Source: Nautilus pompilius (taxonomy: Eukaryota > Mollusca > Cephalopoda > Nautilida > Nautilidae). From it: 64,000 nucleotides of DNA. Shown in pieces: positions 51,691-62,836 of this stretch. The notes below the pieces were generated by a model, which worked only from the letters and a program-made list of their open reading frames with translations, did no database searches and was not told the DNA's origin. The first letter of the stretch is position 1; each line of letters opens with the position of its first letter. Made by a program: the position numbers and the translations under genes. Location of the stretch: assembly GCA_018389105.1 (NCBI GenBank), contig JACATO010002450.1, forward strand, positions 1,310,501 through 1,374,500, read 5' to 3'.

Positions 51691-52946
51691 GGTTGTTACA
51701 AAAGTTTTGTTGGTTTTTTAACTGCAACAATGAGAATTCATATCATTGCTGAATATGAAGATTATTAATCAAAGTTCCATTACAACCAATACACTTCTGC
51801 CAACGAGTTACAAGCACATTTATACCATTTTGAAAAAAATCTGGATTTATAGAGTTGATAAACCGTTGGAAGGTAGTTCAATTGCTGCTTGGTTGGAGAA
51901 GGATTTCATACAAAGGAAGTTGAGGTGCTTGAAAGGGTGTACTCTGTTGGAGAAAGGTCTGGTGAATAGGCTGGGTGAGTGAGAACTTCGTACCCAAACG
52001 TGTTCAGTTTCTGAAGAGTCACTTTTTCAACATGAAGACAAGCATTGTCATAGAGCAGGATTGGGCCTCTTTGATTCACCAATGCCAGCTGTCATTGGGA
52101 GAGTTTGTGATGAACGTTTAATTCATGACAGTAACTTTCAGCTGTGATGGTTTCAACAGGTTGCATGAAGTTATAGTGGATGACACCAGTTGCAGTCCTC
52201 CAGACAGTGACCATGACCTTCTTTAGGTGAAGGCTTGGCTTTGGAATGTGGTTAGGCGCCTTGTCTCTATCAAGCCACTGTGCTAATTGTTGTTTGCAAT
52301 TGTCGTAAAGGATCCATTTTTCATCACATGTAATGATTTGGTCAAGAAATAGGTTGTTTTTGTTTCTGATGACAAATGCAAAGTAGATCTCCAATCGATG
52401 ATTTTGTTGTTGTTCATTCATCTCTTGAGGCACCCACTTGTCAAGGTTTTTCACATTGCTAATTGTGTCAAGATGCTGGGAAACAGTTTCGGTGCTTATG
52501 TCAAACTCTCCAGCAATTTCTCAGATCATTTTCAACTGAGGCTTTCAGACAGTCATCATCACAGCTGTAAGGACTTCCGCTACATTCCTCGTCTTCAAGA
52601 CTCACATCTCCTAATCAAAACTTTAAACCATTGTTGTACTGTGCTCTCATTTGTTGAGTCCTTGCCCCATGCTTGCTTAATTTTATGAGTTGCCTCACTC
52701 ACTTTGTGGCCTAGTTTGAACTCATGAAGCAAATTGGCACAAAAAACTTTTATATTCATGCTTCATGCAGAACTCTGAAACAAATATCAATTTTATGATT
52801 TTTAAAGAGATAGGTTTTGCATAATGTATACCAAAGCACACACTACAAAAAAATGTGTAACTTATCTACATACACCTTTACAAGCATGCAAATGATGAAC
52901 CCCTAATTAACATAATATGAAAACCAACAAAACTTTTGTAACAACT
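51691..52946 (-). mobile_element. Mariner transposon, Hsmar1/cecropia-like
   Basis: The ends share GTTGTTACAAAAGTTTTGTT, extending to 26 identical bases, in inverse orientation and are flanked by TA. The terminus resembles the TTAGGTTG start of human Hsmar1. Length 1256 bp. The transposase lies on the minus strand and is degraded. Confidence 0.93.
51743..52759 (-). pseudogene. Mariner transposase (Hsmar1-like), disrupted
   Basis: Minus strand from an ATG at 52759 (MNIKVFCANLLHEFKLGHKV), then KQAWGKDSTNESTVQQWFK for the HTH. An intact 120-codon piece follows at 52092-52454, with LDKWVPQEMNEQQQNHRLEI and the first catalytic motif IITCDEKWILYDN, then PKPSLHLKKVMVTVW. Next come RGPILLYDNACLHVEKVTLQ with the second aspartate and AYSPDLSPTEY, where the third aspartate of the family is Glu (34 residues between). 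The tail reads NGINVLVTRWQKCIGCNGTL and stops at 51743. Stops near 52600 and frame changes near 52500 and 52090 break the frame. Loss of the third Asp plus stops means it is inactive. Confidence 0.9.
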
Positions 52947-52948
52947 TA

Positions 52949-54250
52949 ATATATCTAATGTTTTATTTACTATAAATGTTTTTTTTTAAATAATTCAAAA
53001 CTTTGAATAGCGAATAGGCAATTGTTCCTGGGCTTTCAAATTTTTTCCTAAATGTGAATTCCACACTTATTCAGCATATTAAAGATGTGGGACCCAAGAT
53101 TATTTAATGGAATTGAAATTATTTTGTTTTAATGCTATCATAAAGTAGATAATTACACCTGCTGAGAATCTGGTTAATTAGAATTGGGTTCTATTAATAA
53201 TGCATGGTAACCAATTCATTGTACTCCACCTACAACACCCTTTTTCTTGTTCCTAGGCACACCAATAAAAATATCACACCTCTACAGACACTTGTTTGCT
53301 AGTAAGAGTGGTCTCTTATAAAAAGGGATCAAAATTCTTTCTCTCTCTTTTCCTATTTAGGCATTTTAAAACTAAAGAAAATTTAAAATAAAAGAGAAAA
53401 GTTTGAAAATTTCTGCAGCTAAATAAATATTACTGTCACTAAAAAAAAAAAAGAAAATGGGCAAGTCAAAAACGTTATTAGTTAAGTGCATCTTTTTCTT
53501 CTATATTATTTTTAAAACCTAGTTTCAACTTTTTTTTACAAGTTTGACTTAAAGTTAGCACCAATTGATTTTTATGTTTGGTTTACTTATTTGTTTATTT
53601 TTTAAAAATACAGATCTGCAATTTATGCATTCAGAATTTTTAAAGCCATGTAGTTGTCTCTACTGGCAGGTCTCCAGACTAATAGAGTACATTTAAATTA
53701 AAGAGTGTTTACTGTAAACTGCTTACTGGCAGCTTTTAAATTAATTATAAAAAGACCTACATGAGTGGTCTGCTGTGTGGTTAGGCAGCAATTTTCTCTT
53801 GATGTATCTGAAGACATGTCTGGCAAAAGAATTCACATTCCCATCTGGTAATAGCCACAGATGCATTGCTACTGTTGATGCTTGCTATCTTTTCTCCCTT
53901 CTGAATCATGGGTCAGCAAATGAGCATGAAAGAAGACAGGCATGTTTGTGGTCTGCATGAAAACGGGTGATGGAATCATAGTCACGGTGTGATGAAACAG
54001 GAAAGAAAGCGAGAACAACATTAATGTGGTTACTTGACAAATTGCAGATGTTTGGCTTGTGCAGAATACATATTCATGTGATTGTGTGGGCAGAAAGAAA
54101 GTAAAATGAATGCTGTTGTTTCATTTAAACATTTTCTACTGCAAAATTAATCTTCTAAACTGCATCACAATTATAATAATTTTGGCATGATTAGTTAAAA
54201 TAATATTTATTAATCTTTTCAATTATCAGTCATTTTTATTTCCAAATACA
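52949..54250. other. Intron, no gene recognised
   Basis: Mostly A+T rich. The part 53760-54080 is of more ordinary composition and may be an old repeat, but I cannot assign it. Confidence 0.45.
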
Positions 54251-54251
54251 G

Positions 54252-54330
54252 GTACCTGATCCCAAACTCAGAATGCTTGAGATCTGAGCCATGCTGGATT
54301 AATTGGAATTTTCTGGCTTTTGGATTGTTT
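54252..54330 (+). repeat. Possible terminal fragment of a pogo-type element
   Basis: TA followed by CAGGTACCTGATCCCAAACT, then ACTCAGAATGCTTGAGATCT and repeated GGATT/GAATT words up to GGATTGTTTAG. A terminal CAG next to TA and internally repetitive words resemble pogo/Tigger-type MITE ends. No inverse partner was found, and the end differs from that at 56528, so its link to the adjacent Tigger relic is open. Confidence 0.35.
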
Positions 54331-54429
54331 AGCCTGGCATGTACAGATAATATAAATAATAGTTATTTACTTAACTAATTATCATTGTTGTTTCTGCTTA
54401 CATAACAGGGGCTGTGGGATAGATTTTCT

Positions 54430-56260
54430 TTAATTACATTTTATCTGAGGATAAGGAAGCATCTGACAGGAATTTTTGGGAGATGGATAAGCAGTACCTG
54501 TAGAAGTTGAAAGTTTAGACTTTACAGGATTTTCATTATGTTTAGTAACTTTCTTGAAGAGGTTTGGTAGTTTCAATCGTTTCATATACTTCGGCATTTC
54601 TTCAAGAAGGGTTTCTTGGATTTCAATAACATTCAAATGTTTAGTTTCCTAATAAAGCTCTTTTGCTCTAGACCTCTTATTAGTTCCTCAATAAGGCTGA
54701 TGCCCTTATCAATTCTTGTTTTCAAATCATCATCAACTCTTTCTTTCATTTTCCCTCAGTCCAGATTCATCCTCATTTGCCATATTTCACTGTCTGTGAG
54801 TTGGTTCATAAAGGGAACACCACCGTTTACATGCATATATTCTTCAACATCGACTTCACGCAACAATTCTTTAGCTTACTCCAACAAGTCCTGCACAATA
54901 AAACCTATGGAAATCGGGTCAAGCATCACCTTCAAGAAGCATTGTAGAAGTCCACAAGTTAGTCCAGTCCTTTACCAAAATGTTCTTTGGTACCTTGTCC
55001 CATGCCCTAGCAACATACCAATGCAAGCATTTAGCATTTTTCACATGAATTTGTCCTCATAGCAGCACTTAAAACTGCATAGTATTCTTTGATCCATGAA
55101 TCGGATAACAGAGGTGCAGTTGGGAAGTAATATAGATGCTGTAAGCATTGTCTTTTACAAGGAGTTTTGCATCAGGGTGTGCAGGGAAGTTGTTCAAAAA
55201 CAAAGAGAATCTTAAAATTTTCAGGAAGACCAATCAACCAACAGTGTATCCTGACCCGTGGCACATATTGATTCTCAAACCAATCCAGGCACATTTCAAT
55301 TCTAATCCATGCATGTTTACTAGCCTTATACGTCACTGGAAAAATTCTGACCCCATTTAAGGCTCTAGGATTATGACTTTTACCAGTGTCTATAAGTTCA
55401 ACCTGTTTGATATAGCTGCTTTAAAACAACCAAGAACTGTAAGCCTTTTTTTTAGTTTTTAAATCTTAAAGGTGCTGATTCATTTGCAGTAATTTACATC
55501 TTTCTGGGTATATATCACCAATATAAAGATGTTTTGTCAACATTATACACCTGCTCAGCTGATAGATCTTCATCAGAAATCTTGGAGAATTTGTCAAAAT
55601 AGCCCTATGCAGCTTCATGATCAGCTGATGCTTTCAACAATTGTTTGAGTGGCCACATGGGAGTGTTAGGCCTATGTAACCCAACATGAAATAGCTTGAC
55701 TTTGGCCATTATCAAAATTCCATGCAAAAGAACCTCCTCACTCCTATGAAGTTTTATCGACTCAAACAACAAACACTTTGTCCAGATCAGTGTTTTTAGG
55801 TTGATGCAATGTTTCTTTGTTTTTCCATAAATTTTAGAACTTCACTGTCAGCAAAAATTTTGAATAGCTGATCTTTTTGATTTTTGAGGCCGTAATGTGC
55901 TGTGTGAGACAGTATGTCCTTCATCATGCCACAAAACTCTCCAGCATCTCAGCTTTTGTCTTGCTTTCATTTGGAGCAGATGTTCATGCTTTTGTGTGGT
56001 ATCACATGATCTTGTGCATTGAACATTTTAGTCTTTTTACCCCATCAACTTCAAAACATTCACCAAGTGACAAGAACAAAGAAACAGTGCGAGAGCATCT
56101 CCATTGCCACTAAATTGGATGTTCTGTCATTTTTTAATGCAGGAGAGAGGTGGGCATCACCATTGTGCTGACGACAATTCATACAAATGCAGAAAAAATC
56201 AACTCTGATGCTCAAAGTGCTCTGAATGGCAGTGAGAAAAAAGAGAAAGGCATAAAATGA
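54430..56260 (-). pseudogene. Tigger/jerky transposase relic
   Basis: Minus-strand relic with many stops. From N to C: SPALKNDRTSNLVAMEML (near 56130), a CENP-B-type second DNA-binding region too decayed to delimit, EDLSAEQVYNVDKTSLYW (55582-55510) with the first catalytic Asp, then FPVTYKASKHAWIRIEMCLD and WFENQYVPRVRIHCW (55350-55240). LFLNNFPAHPDAKLLVKDN (55212-55156) has Asn where LLLDN.PGHP normally has the second Asp. DSWIKEYY precedes CLHWYVARAWDKVPKNILVK (55030-54970), the Tigger C-terminal region, and the tail reaches about 54430. These motifs mark the DDE_1 (Tigger/jerky) family. The lost Asp and stops mean it is inactive. A 148-codon + strand frame at 54616-55062 is just antisense. 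Confidence 0.78.
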
Positions 56261-56382
56261 CATGTAGACAGATTTTTGTTATCCACCTCCCCCCATCATT
56301 GGTTGTAAGTACAGGAAACAGATACAAATTGCTTATATTAGTTATTAAATTTTTTTCTCACTTACAGATATTTATTACAATG

Positions 56383-56385
<3 letters not shown>

Positions 56386-56414
<29 letters not shown>
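56386..56414. repeat. AT microsatellite
   Basis: Run of AT units just inside the 5' end region of the Tigger relic. Confidence 0.9.
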
Positions 56415-56424
56415 CTGGTGAAAG

Positions 56425-56528
56425 CATGCTCCTGAAATCTAACGCGAAAAATAGATTCACTTAATGTTGTTTCGCTTAATGTTGCACTTTTCAAGAACAC
56501 AACTACAACGTTAAGCAAGGACATACCG
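56425..56528 (-). repeat. 5' terminal region of the Tigger relic
   Basis: On the minus strand, after a TA, the sequence begins CGGTATGTCCTTGCTTAACG and continues with TTGTTC..GAAA.GTGCAAC, ATTAAGCGAAAC and AACATTAAGTGAA. This layout of repeated TTAAGCGAAAC words is known from Tigger element ends. It places the 5' end of the minus-strand relic at about 56528. A matching 3' end was not found near 54250-54430. Confidence 0.6.
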
Positions 56529-56530
56529 TA

Positions 56531-57569
56531 ACTCTATCTTCTTCACAATACTTGGGGGGAAAATGCTTTCTTTTGGCACTTCCACCAGCCACATGACTAT
56601 CTATTTGCCTTTGGACATTTTCACAATGAACAAAGTGGTAAAAATTTAAGTTAACACAGAGGGTTTGCTGCCCAACCAAAGGACAGTTTTGAACTGAGAC
56701 TGCATCAACAGCACTGACTTGCTATGTCCTTCCCCAAACAATATGGTGATGCCAGTAATTGATCTGGAGCATCAAAAACTAGCCTAAAACAATTACTTTA
56801 CTTATTTGTAATTACCAATTTGTACAATAATTTTTAGGAGGATTTTTAGTGCAGTTTTCAGTAATTTCAGTTGGAAGTGTACATCAGTAATTAGAAAATA
56901 TCCAACTACAAAGAATTTCTCCAAGCTAAGAAGCTAAGGGAGTGTTCACCAGAATGGCTAGTTTCTGGAACATTCTGGTTTTTGGGTTGCTATGTTTGGG
57001 ATTGTCTACTTGCATAGATATTGTTACATGTTTAAAATAATCAAGTGGATGGTGCAATGTCTAAAGCCATAAACAAATATAATTTTCCTTTGTTTTTTAA
57101 ATAAATTTTTAAAATAATTTACACATGAAACATAAAAAATGATATCAAATAAATGTTCAACAAATTGTTTAAACTTGTAATACTGATATATGTTTACATA
57201 ATCATACTTTCACATTGTTAATATTTAGTATGTTCATCCTTATCCTTTATAACAGCTTTCTATTATTTTGGCATGGCAGAAATTGAACTTCTGCAATATT
57301 CGGTAGGGGTTGACTTCCATTCTTTAACCTTAATGGCTTTTAAATGAATCATCATTGTAGTCTTTGTCTGGTTCATTCTTTGCTTCATATCTGTCCATAG
57401 CTATTTATTTTTCCATTATTTCTCCTCTAAATTTCAAGTGAAGTTCTTTTAAAGTCATACAACTCCAGAACAGTCTTTTGATTACCAATCTTAGAAATGG
57501 ACACTATGCACCTCTTATCAAGCGTTTATCCCAAAACTCTCAAACCTGTTTTACATGCAATTTTCATGC
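56531..57569. other. Intron, no gene recognised
   Basis: A+T-rich sequence without supportable coding or repeat features. Confidence 0.5.
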
Positions 57570-57800
57570 TGCAGTAATTTAGTGGTTAGACTACTGGACT
57601 GTTAAGGTCAAGGCGAGGGCCTCAGTTCACTTCCCTTTGGAATGGTTATATACTTTTTCACCAGCCAGATTCTTGGATTTTATCCAGCACTCTGATTTCC
57701 TCTCCTCCATCTATAAATGAAGAGTGCAAGTAGGTATTTCCATGCTGAATTTAAGAAGTGACAAGCCTTGCAGGATATAGGATTGTCAATGCTACTTTAT
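57570..57800 (+). repeat. tRNA-derived SINE copy
   Basis: Head GCAGTAATTTAGTGGTTAGA with a box A-like TTAGTGGTTAGACTACTGG; box B-like region CTCAGTTCACTTCCC at 57621-57635. Then TTTCCTCTCCTCCATCTATA and AATGAAGAGTGCAAGTAGG, shared with the copy at 59379 (CCTCATCTATAAATGAGGAG.TTGAGTAG). Ends approximate. Confidence 0.75.
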
Positions 57801-59378
57801 GTACAAATGCACTGTTGATGTATTTTTTTAATTTGAATTATTAATTTGTCTGTCTGTTGTATAACTTACTATAAACCATCACAAACATTGAAGAGAGACA
57901 AATGTTTTTAGTATTGCTTCATGTCCCAAGAATAATACTTGCTAGGTGGCCAGGTCTTTAGACATTGGTGACATTTGTTTTGTATGTTGCTGGTATAGAA
58001 AAACATTTTAGTGTTAGTGACTAATTTTGTCAAAAAACTGATTGCTTTCAGGAGGTCAGATACATTTATGATTTTGTGTATAATAGCTAAATTAGTTAGA
58101 AATTATATGAGAGTATCTTTAATTTTTTAAGTAAAAAAAAAAAAAATTAAATTCCTGAATACTTCCAATATCTTATTTTTTAAAATATCTCTTTGCAAGT
58201 AGGATCAGGAGCATTTTAAAAGAAATGGGTCTAAACATATTGTTCCGTTCATCACTTTTCAATGCTTTCATGGTTTTCTATGGATCTGAAACAAAAGCAG
58301 GAGAGAAGATTCTGTTTGCTAGAATTTAATAGACAAGCTTATGTTAACACTTATTTTAAGTTATTAGAATAAATATTATTTAATTTAAGTGTTAAAATTG
58401 TTTAAAAGTAACTTACTACAGCTTTTTTTTTCATCTTTGTGAAATGTTTGAAGTCTTAAAATTATATGATCTCAGTAGCAACAAATTTCTCCAAATCTTT
58501 TATTTACAAATGAACCATCTAGCTTCTTTTTTTTTTTACTTTCAACCTCTTTTTTAAGGATATTTTATATTCCCATATCTCAGACAGTAAATGGCTATAA
58601 CAATAACAGCCCACACTGGTAGGTGAATTTAATACCTCATTCACCCAAGTACACTTTTCTTTATGCTGGAGTGCCATGTTTTTATTGCAGCCATTATTTA
58701 TTTTTCTTTAGTTTGGAACAAAGTATTGTAATTCTGAAGATTTTCTTTTGGATAACTTGTCTGCTTAAATGATGGACACCCTTGCCAAAAAGACATGCTA
58801 TTCAACATAAGGTTCCAACATAGCACATTAGTAAGTGTCCAGCTATTGTTTATTAACCAGTTTATGCTTTCTCTCTTTGAAACTTCTCTATGCACTTAAT
58901 GTTGTTATGGAGTTCTGTCACAGGAACTTGTTTGCTTATATAGCATAAAATCAAATTAAGGATACAGCCCCTTGTCTCTTTCTTCTCTTTAAAATAGTCA
59001 TCATAATGGTTGGGTAGGTTAAGGGTTGAGTTTTTGAAGGATATAAATTATGGCAAAATTTAGACCATTAATTTGAAAAAAATTGAAGAAATTTTATAGT
59101 TAGAATTTGAATTTATTCATCGTATTCATGTTTGGAATGTTTGATTTTCTAGACAAAACTTATTAATTTATTGTATTCATATAGTGATCAAGCAAAACTA
59201 AAAGACTTTACCTCAAATTTTCCAAATTTCATTAGTTTTAATGGCAAGAATTCTTTTCCTTGATACTTCAATTTTTATTTTAAATTTTGCCTTTAAAAAA
59301 ATCCTTTTTTTTGTAATGCTTACATCCATGTGCATTTTACAAAAGATTCGACTATGCACATTTAGTCCAGCAACAGCC
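57801..59378. other. Intron, no gene recognised
   Basis: A+T-rich sequence between two SINE copies; nothing supportable. Confidence 0.5.
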
Positions 59379-59660
59379 AGTCACCCAGTAGTTAGAATAG
59401 TGTACTGCTAAGGTTAAGGGCTCAAATTTGATTCCTATTTGGGATCAGCTCAGTTTGGCATATCTTCCTTTTGGCATATCTTCCTACATGGTTTCTTTCC
59501 TCATCTATAAATGAGGAGTTTGAGTAGAGATTTCTCTTCTGAAGTTGGAAATGCCTGACCCATTGTGGCACAGGATAGGCAGTGCTCTCTATTGACTAAC
59601 TGCAGCACTGTGCTCCCTACCAGTATTGTCTCCAATGTGGAGAGGTTATTTCCATTGTAA
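59379..59660 (+). repeat. tRNA-derived SINE copy
   Basis: Head CACCCAGTAGTTAGAATAGT with box B-like GGCTCAAATTTGATTCC, then a duplicated GGCATATCTTCC, then CCTCATCTATAAATGAGGAG and a 3' part CCAGTATTGTCTCCAATGTG that is also seen in the copy at 61664 (TTGTCTCCAGTGTAGAGATG). The family seems to have a tRNA-like head, a middle part and this shared tail. Confidence 0.78.
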
Positions 59661-61663
59661 TGATTTGTGTATGACAGAAACACTGTCCAGCCATAGATCT
59701 CTCATCATATTTTTTCATTTTATCTAAAATAATAAAAAGACTAACATGAGTAAAATACAATAGCATGAGCAGCTTTCTCAGGCTCAAGAGATACCAGAAA
59801 ATTGACTTTGATATAAAATTTCTGATCTGTTTGTACATGTTTAGGTTATATCTAATGAGGTAGTGCTGTTCAGATAAATGTAGAATGTTTCTGGTGGGAT
59901 TCTAATCATTGTAATTTTATCTTTTTTTTTAACACTTATATGGCATAAAAGGTTTAACATAGTGTATATTAGTCTGCAGGATATATTCAGTCTCTTCAAA
60001 TCATTTTATGTTGATTTGAATATGTAAGCAGGTGGTAGGATAGGGTATAATATGCTCGCTCAGTATATGAATCAGGAATGGGAAAACTATGGTACTCTGC
60101 AGCATTTTAAACAACCCACAGCTGCCCTGTAACAACATGTCACAATGTCCCTTTAATATTAGAACAGATACATCCCACAGGCATCTTCCACTGGCCATCC
60201 AATGATTTAAGGATGAAAACTCAGTAGGTATTAAATGATCATGCAGAATGACAGCTGAAAAGCCAGATTCTACACAGTATTCTATGGTAATTCCTGTAAA
60301 CTGATGACCTGGATTAAAACAGCTCATACATCCACAACCTTCTGTCATCAGTGAATCATGACACCAGAGGTCCAATGCAATGCCAGAGACCAGAAATCTA
60401 TATGGTATAAAAAGGTCATACAACCAGTTGACAACATCTTCTCATTGCTACTCTACTCATGTTGCCTTTTTTTTTTTCCTTTGTTCAGGTTTTTGATTCT
60501 ATGATGTAATTTGTATTTGTGACATTTATGAAAGATAAGTGCTCCAAAAAAGAGAAAAGTAGACAGAAAATGCAGCATAGTTAATAAAGACTGGATGATG
60601 GTGTATTTATTCAAGGTAGTGGGTACAAAATCTGTATATTTGATTTACCAGAAAAAAGTTTTCAATAAGTATATTGTAAATTGCCATATACTAAAATATC
60701 TGCAAGCAGCTGCTCATGCCCCATTGAGATGTTGGTACATTAAGATGTATATTTTCTTTCTTGGAGAGAGAGAAAAGCACCAACAGATGCAAACCACCTT
60801 TAGTTTTTGTGCACCATATTATGCCAATAATTATATATTATTCCTTTTTAAGTTTAAGGGACACAGCATGTTATTCAATCTTTAATTTCTATGTGGCTCA
60901 TGAAATAAAATGTTTTCTCACCCATGATGTGCATGATGACTAGGTTAAGTTCCTAATGAGTTTGGGACTATGTTTTTATCTACCCAGTGGTCCCTTGTTT
61001 GGGTTTATGTTGCTCTTTTGTACCAGCCTATTTAATATAGCATTCTGTTCTTCTTTCTGGGCACTCCAGTTACTTCCTACTTTTAATAATAAAACAATTA
61101 TTCAATTATTTCCTGTTTAAAGATGATCATATTCTGCCCTGCATTTGAAAGAAGAATATATGAATAAAAGTGGACTTTTATTTGAAATCCAAAGTTAAGT
61201 ATTTCAAATTTGTTCTCAGATTTTCTCATTATTTTTTAATTCATATTTCTTCTGTTTTTTTTTGTTTGTTTTTAACCCTGAGTTGATTAAATATAGAAAT
61301 ACTGATTTCTTGATTTTTTTTTTTGTTTACTTTATATTTTTATTCTCTTTAAATTTGATTTTGAATTGACTCAAGAAAATAACTTTGATGATTTGTGTTG
61401 ATAAAGATTTTATTTTGTTTTAATGTAGTCATTACTGATTTTTATTGATATTATTGTTCCAGTATTTTTTTTTTTAAATTTGTTTGTATTTTTATTCTTT
61501 TTTAAAGCAAGGTAACAAATGGTTTGTGTTCTGTTCATTCTAAAATGGACAATATTTACAAGCTTGTTTCTTTTTAATCTTTAAATTACTATTAGACTTT
61601 TGCATATAAATTTCCTGATTGTAGGAACGTGTGTGTAAAAAAAAAAATCATTTTCACACTTTT
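59661..61663. other. Intron with one open frame of unknown meaning
   Basis: A minus-strand frame of 140 codons (60001-60423) is longer than most in this A+T-rich region and uses ordinary amino-acid composition, but it has no ATG at its head (the first codon is TTG) and no domain I recognise. It may belong to an old repeat. The rest is A+T rich with poly(T) tracts. Confidence 0.4.
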
Positions 61664-61850
61664 GCAACAGTGGTTGTTAGGCTACTGAACTGCCAAGATT
61701 GAGAGCCTGAATTTAATTCCCAGTCAGGAGCTGCTTGGTTCTCTGGCATGGTTTCTTCTCTCACTTCTTCACCAGGTTGTCTCCAGTGTAGAGATGATAT
61801 CTCCATTATTGAGTCTGGTGTACAACACAACCGACAACAATACCAATGCA
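61664..61850 (+). repeat. tRNA-derived SINE copy
   Basis: Head GCAACAGTGGTTGTTAGGCT, then ACTGAACTGCCAAGATTGAG and a box B-like GCCTGAATTTAATTCCC. The tail TTGTCTCCAGTGTAGAGATG then ATATCTCCATTATTGAG is shared with 59379-59660. The middle part is shorter than in the other copies. Confidence 0.75.
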
Positions 61851-62254
61851 ACAAATTTCACTACAACCTATTGTTTCTTAATTATGTCCAACTTCAATTA
61901 TATGAATGTGGTTATCTGTACACAGAGTCCAGACTATACTTGATAAATTTTCTGTTAGAACCATGAACCTTTAAAACTATCTTCAGCTTAGCTTTGTAAT
62001 CAAATAACTATCTTTTAAAATTAGGAAATTGGTCTTGTGTAAATTGTGACATTTACTATAACAGAATGTTTGTTTCTGTAAAAAGAAGCTGTCTTACATT
62101 TGATATCTGTTTAGTACAACTAGGTATTGTCAGCTGGAGTTAGTCATTACCAACCACACTTACATATCACTTTAAACAGATCTAGTTTAAGAGAGAAAAA
62201 TGGAACACCACTACAAAACATTAACCAAGAGAATAAATGTAGTCAAAAACAGTA
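61851..62254. other. Intron, no gene recognised
   Basis: A+T-rich spacer between the SINE and the Tigger derivative. Confidence 0.5.
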
Positions 62255-62836
62255 CAGGAATACCCTGACTTATGTAAATTTGACTTTACGTAAGAGATAA
62301 ATTCCAAAAATAAAATTTGAGATTTGGAAAAAATGTTATGTAGTGCTACATATGGGTATTTGGGTATGAGGAGGCGCTACTTTGAGCCGTGGAGTAATGT
62401 ATGCTGTAGTCTGAGTGTGTTAGTCAGCCAGCATCCCTCTCCCACGCTCTTAGTTGTGTGTTAGTATCCATCAAGTGAGTTTAGTTGTGCATAAGTCTTT
62501 GTTTTTATGTAAATTTTTTCATTGAAAGTCATGATGCCAAAGCATAAAAGTGGTGCTAGTGGTTCCGCAAAGAAGTGTAAGATGATTACGCTTGAGGAGA
62601 AGGTGAGCATAACAAAGAAATATGAAAATGGGCAAACTTTGTCCTCCATTGCAAGTGGCCTGGGCATGGCCATGTCAACGAGTAACACGATAGTGAGAGA
62701 CAAAGACTGTATTAAAGAACAAATGAAGGATCTGCACCTATAAGATTTCTCTATACATGCGAGTTCGACCTACGTAAAAATAGACTAATGTATAGCTGAC
62801 TGGAATGTAACCCTTACGTAAGTCAGGGTATTCCTG
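62255..62836 (+). mobile_element. Short Tigger derivative with TIRs and TA duplication
   Basis: Ends CAGGAATACCCTGACTTA and its inverse, extending to about 23 bp with one difference (TATGTAA versus TACGTAA), each next to TA. Full Tigger elements are usually 2 kb or more; this one is 582 bp and keeps only the start of the transposase. It is therefore an internal-deletion derivative that could have been moved in trans. Confidence 0.9.
62531..62743 (+). pseudogene. Truncated Tigger transposase, N-terminal DNA-binding domain only
   Basis: Two adjacent ATG codons (62531 and 62534) open a frame of about 70 codons: MMPKHKSGASGSAKKCKMIT, LEEKVSITKKYENGQTLSSI and ASGLGMAMSTSNTIVRDKD. This is the first CENP-B/psq-type helix-turn-helix of Tigger/jerky proteins, with the usual K..IT.EEK..I...YE.G.....IA..LG.. 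STV..I.K. pattern; the STV site is now STS. The frame continues KEQMKDLHL and stops at 62741, before any catalytic domain. The gene is truncated by the deletion that made the short element. If expressed it would be a DNA-binding fragment without nuclease. Confidence 0.8.

Noticed and set aside
54616-55062. 148-codon + strand open frame
   Set aside because: Antisense to the Tigger relic, whose minus-strand motifs explain the sequence.
3631-56414. GT and AT runs as a CRISPR-like or satellite array
   Set aside because: They are plain dinucleotide microsatellites; no spaced repeats or cas-like genes are present.
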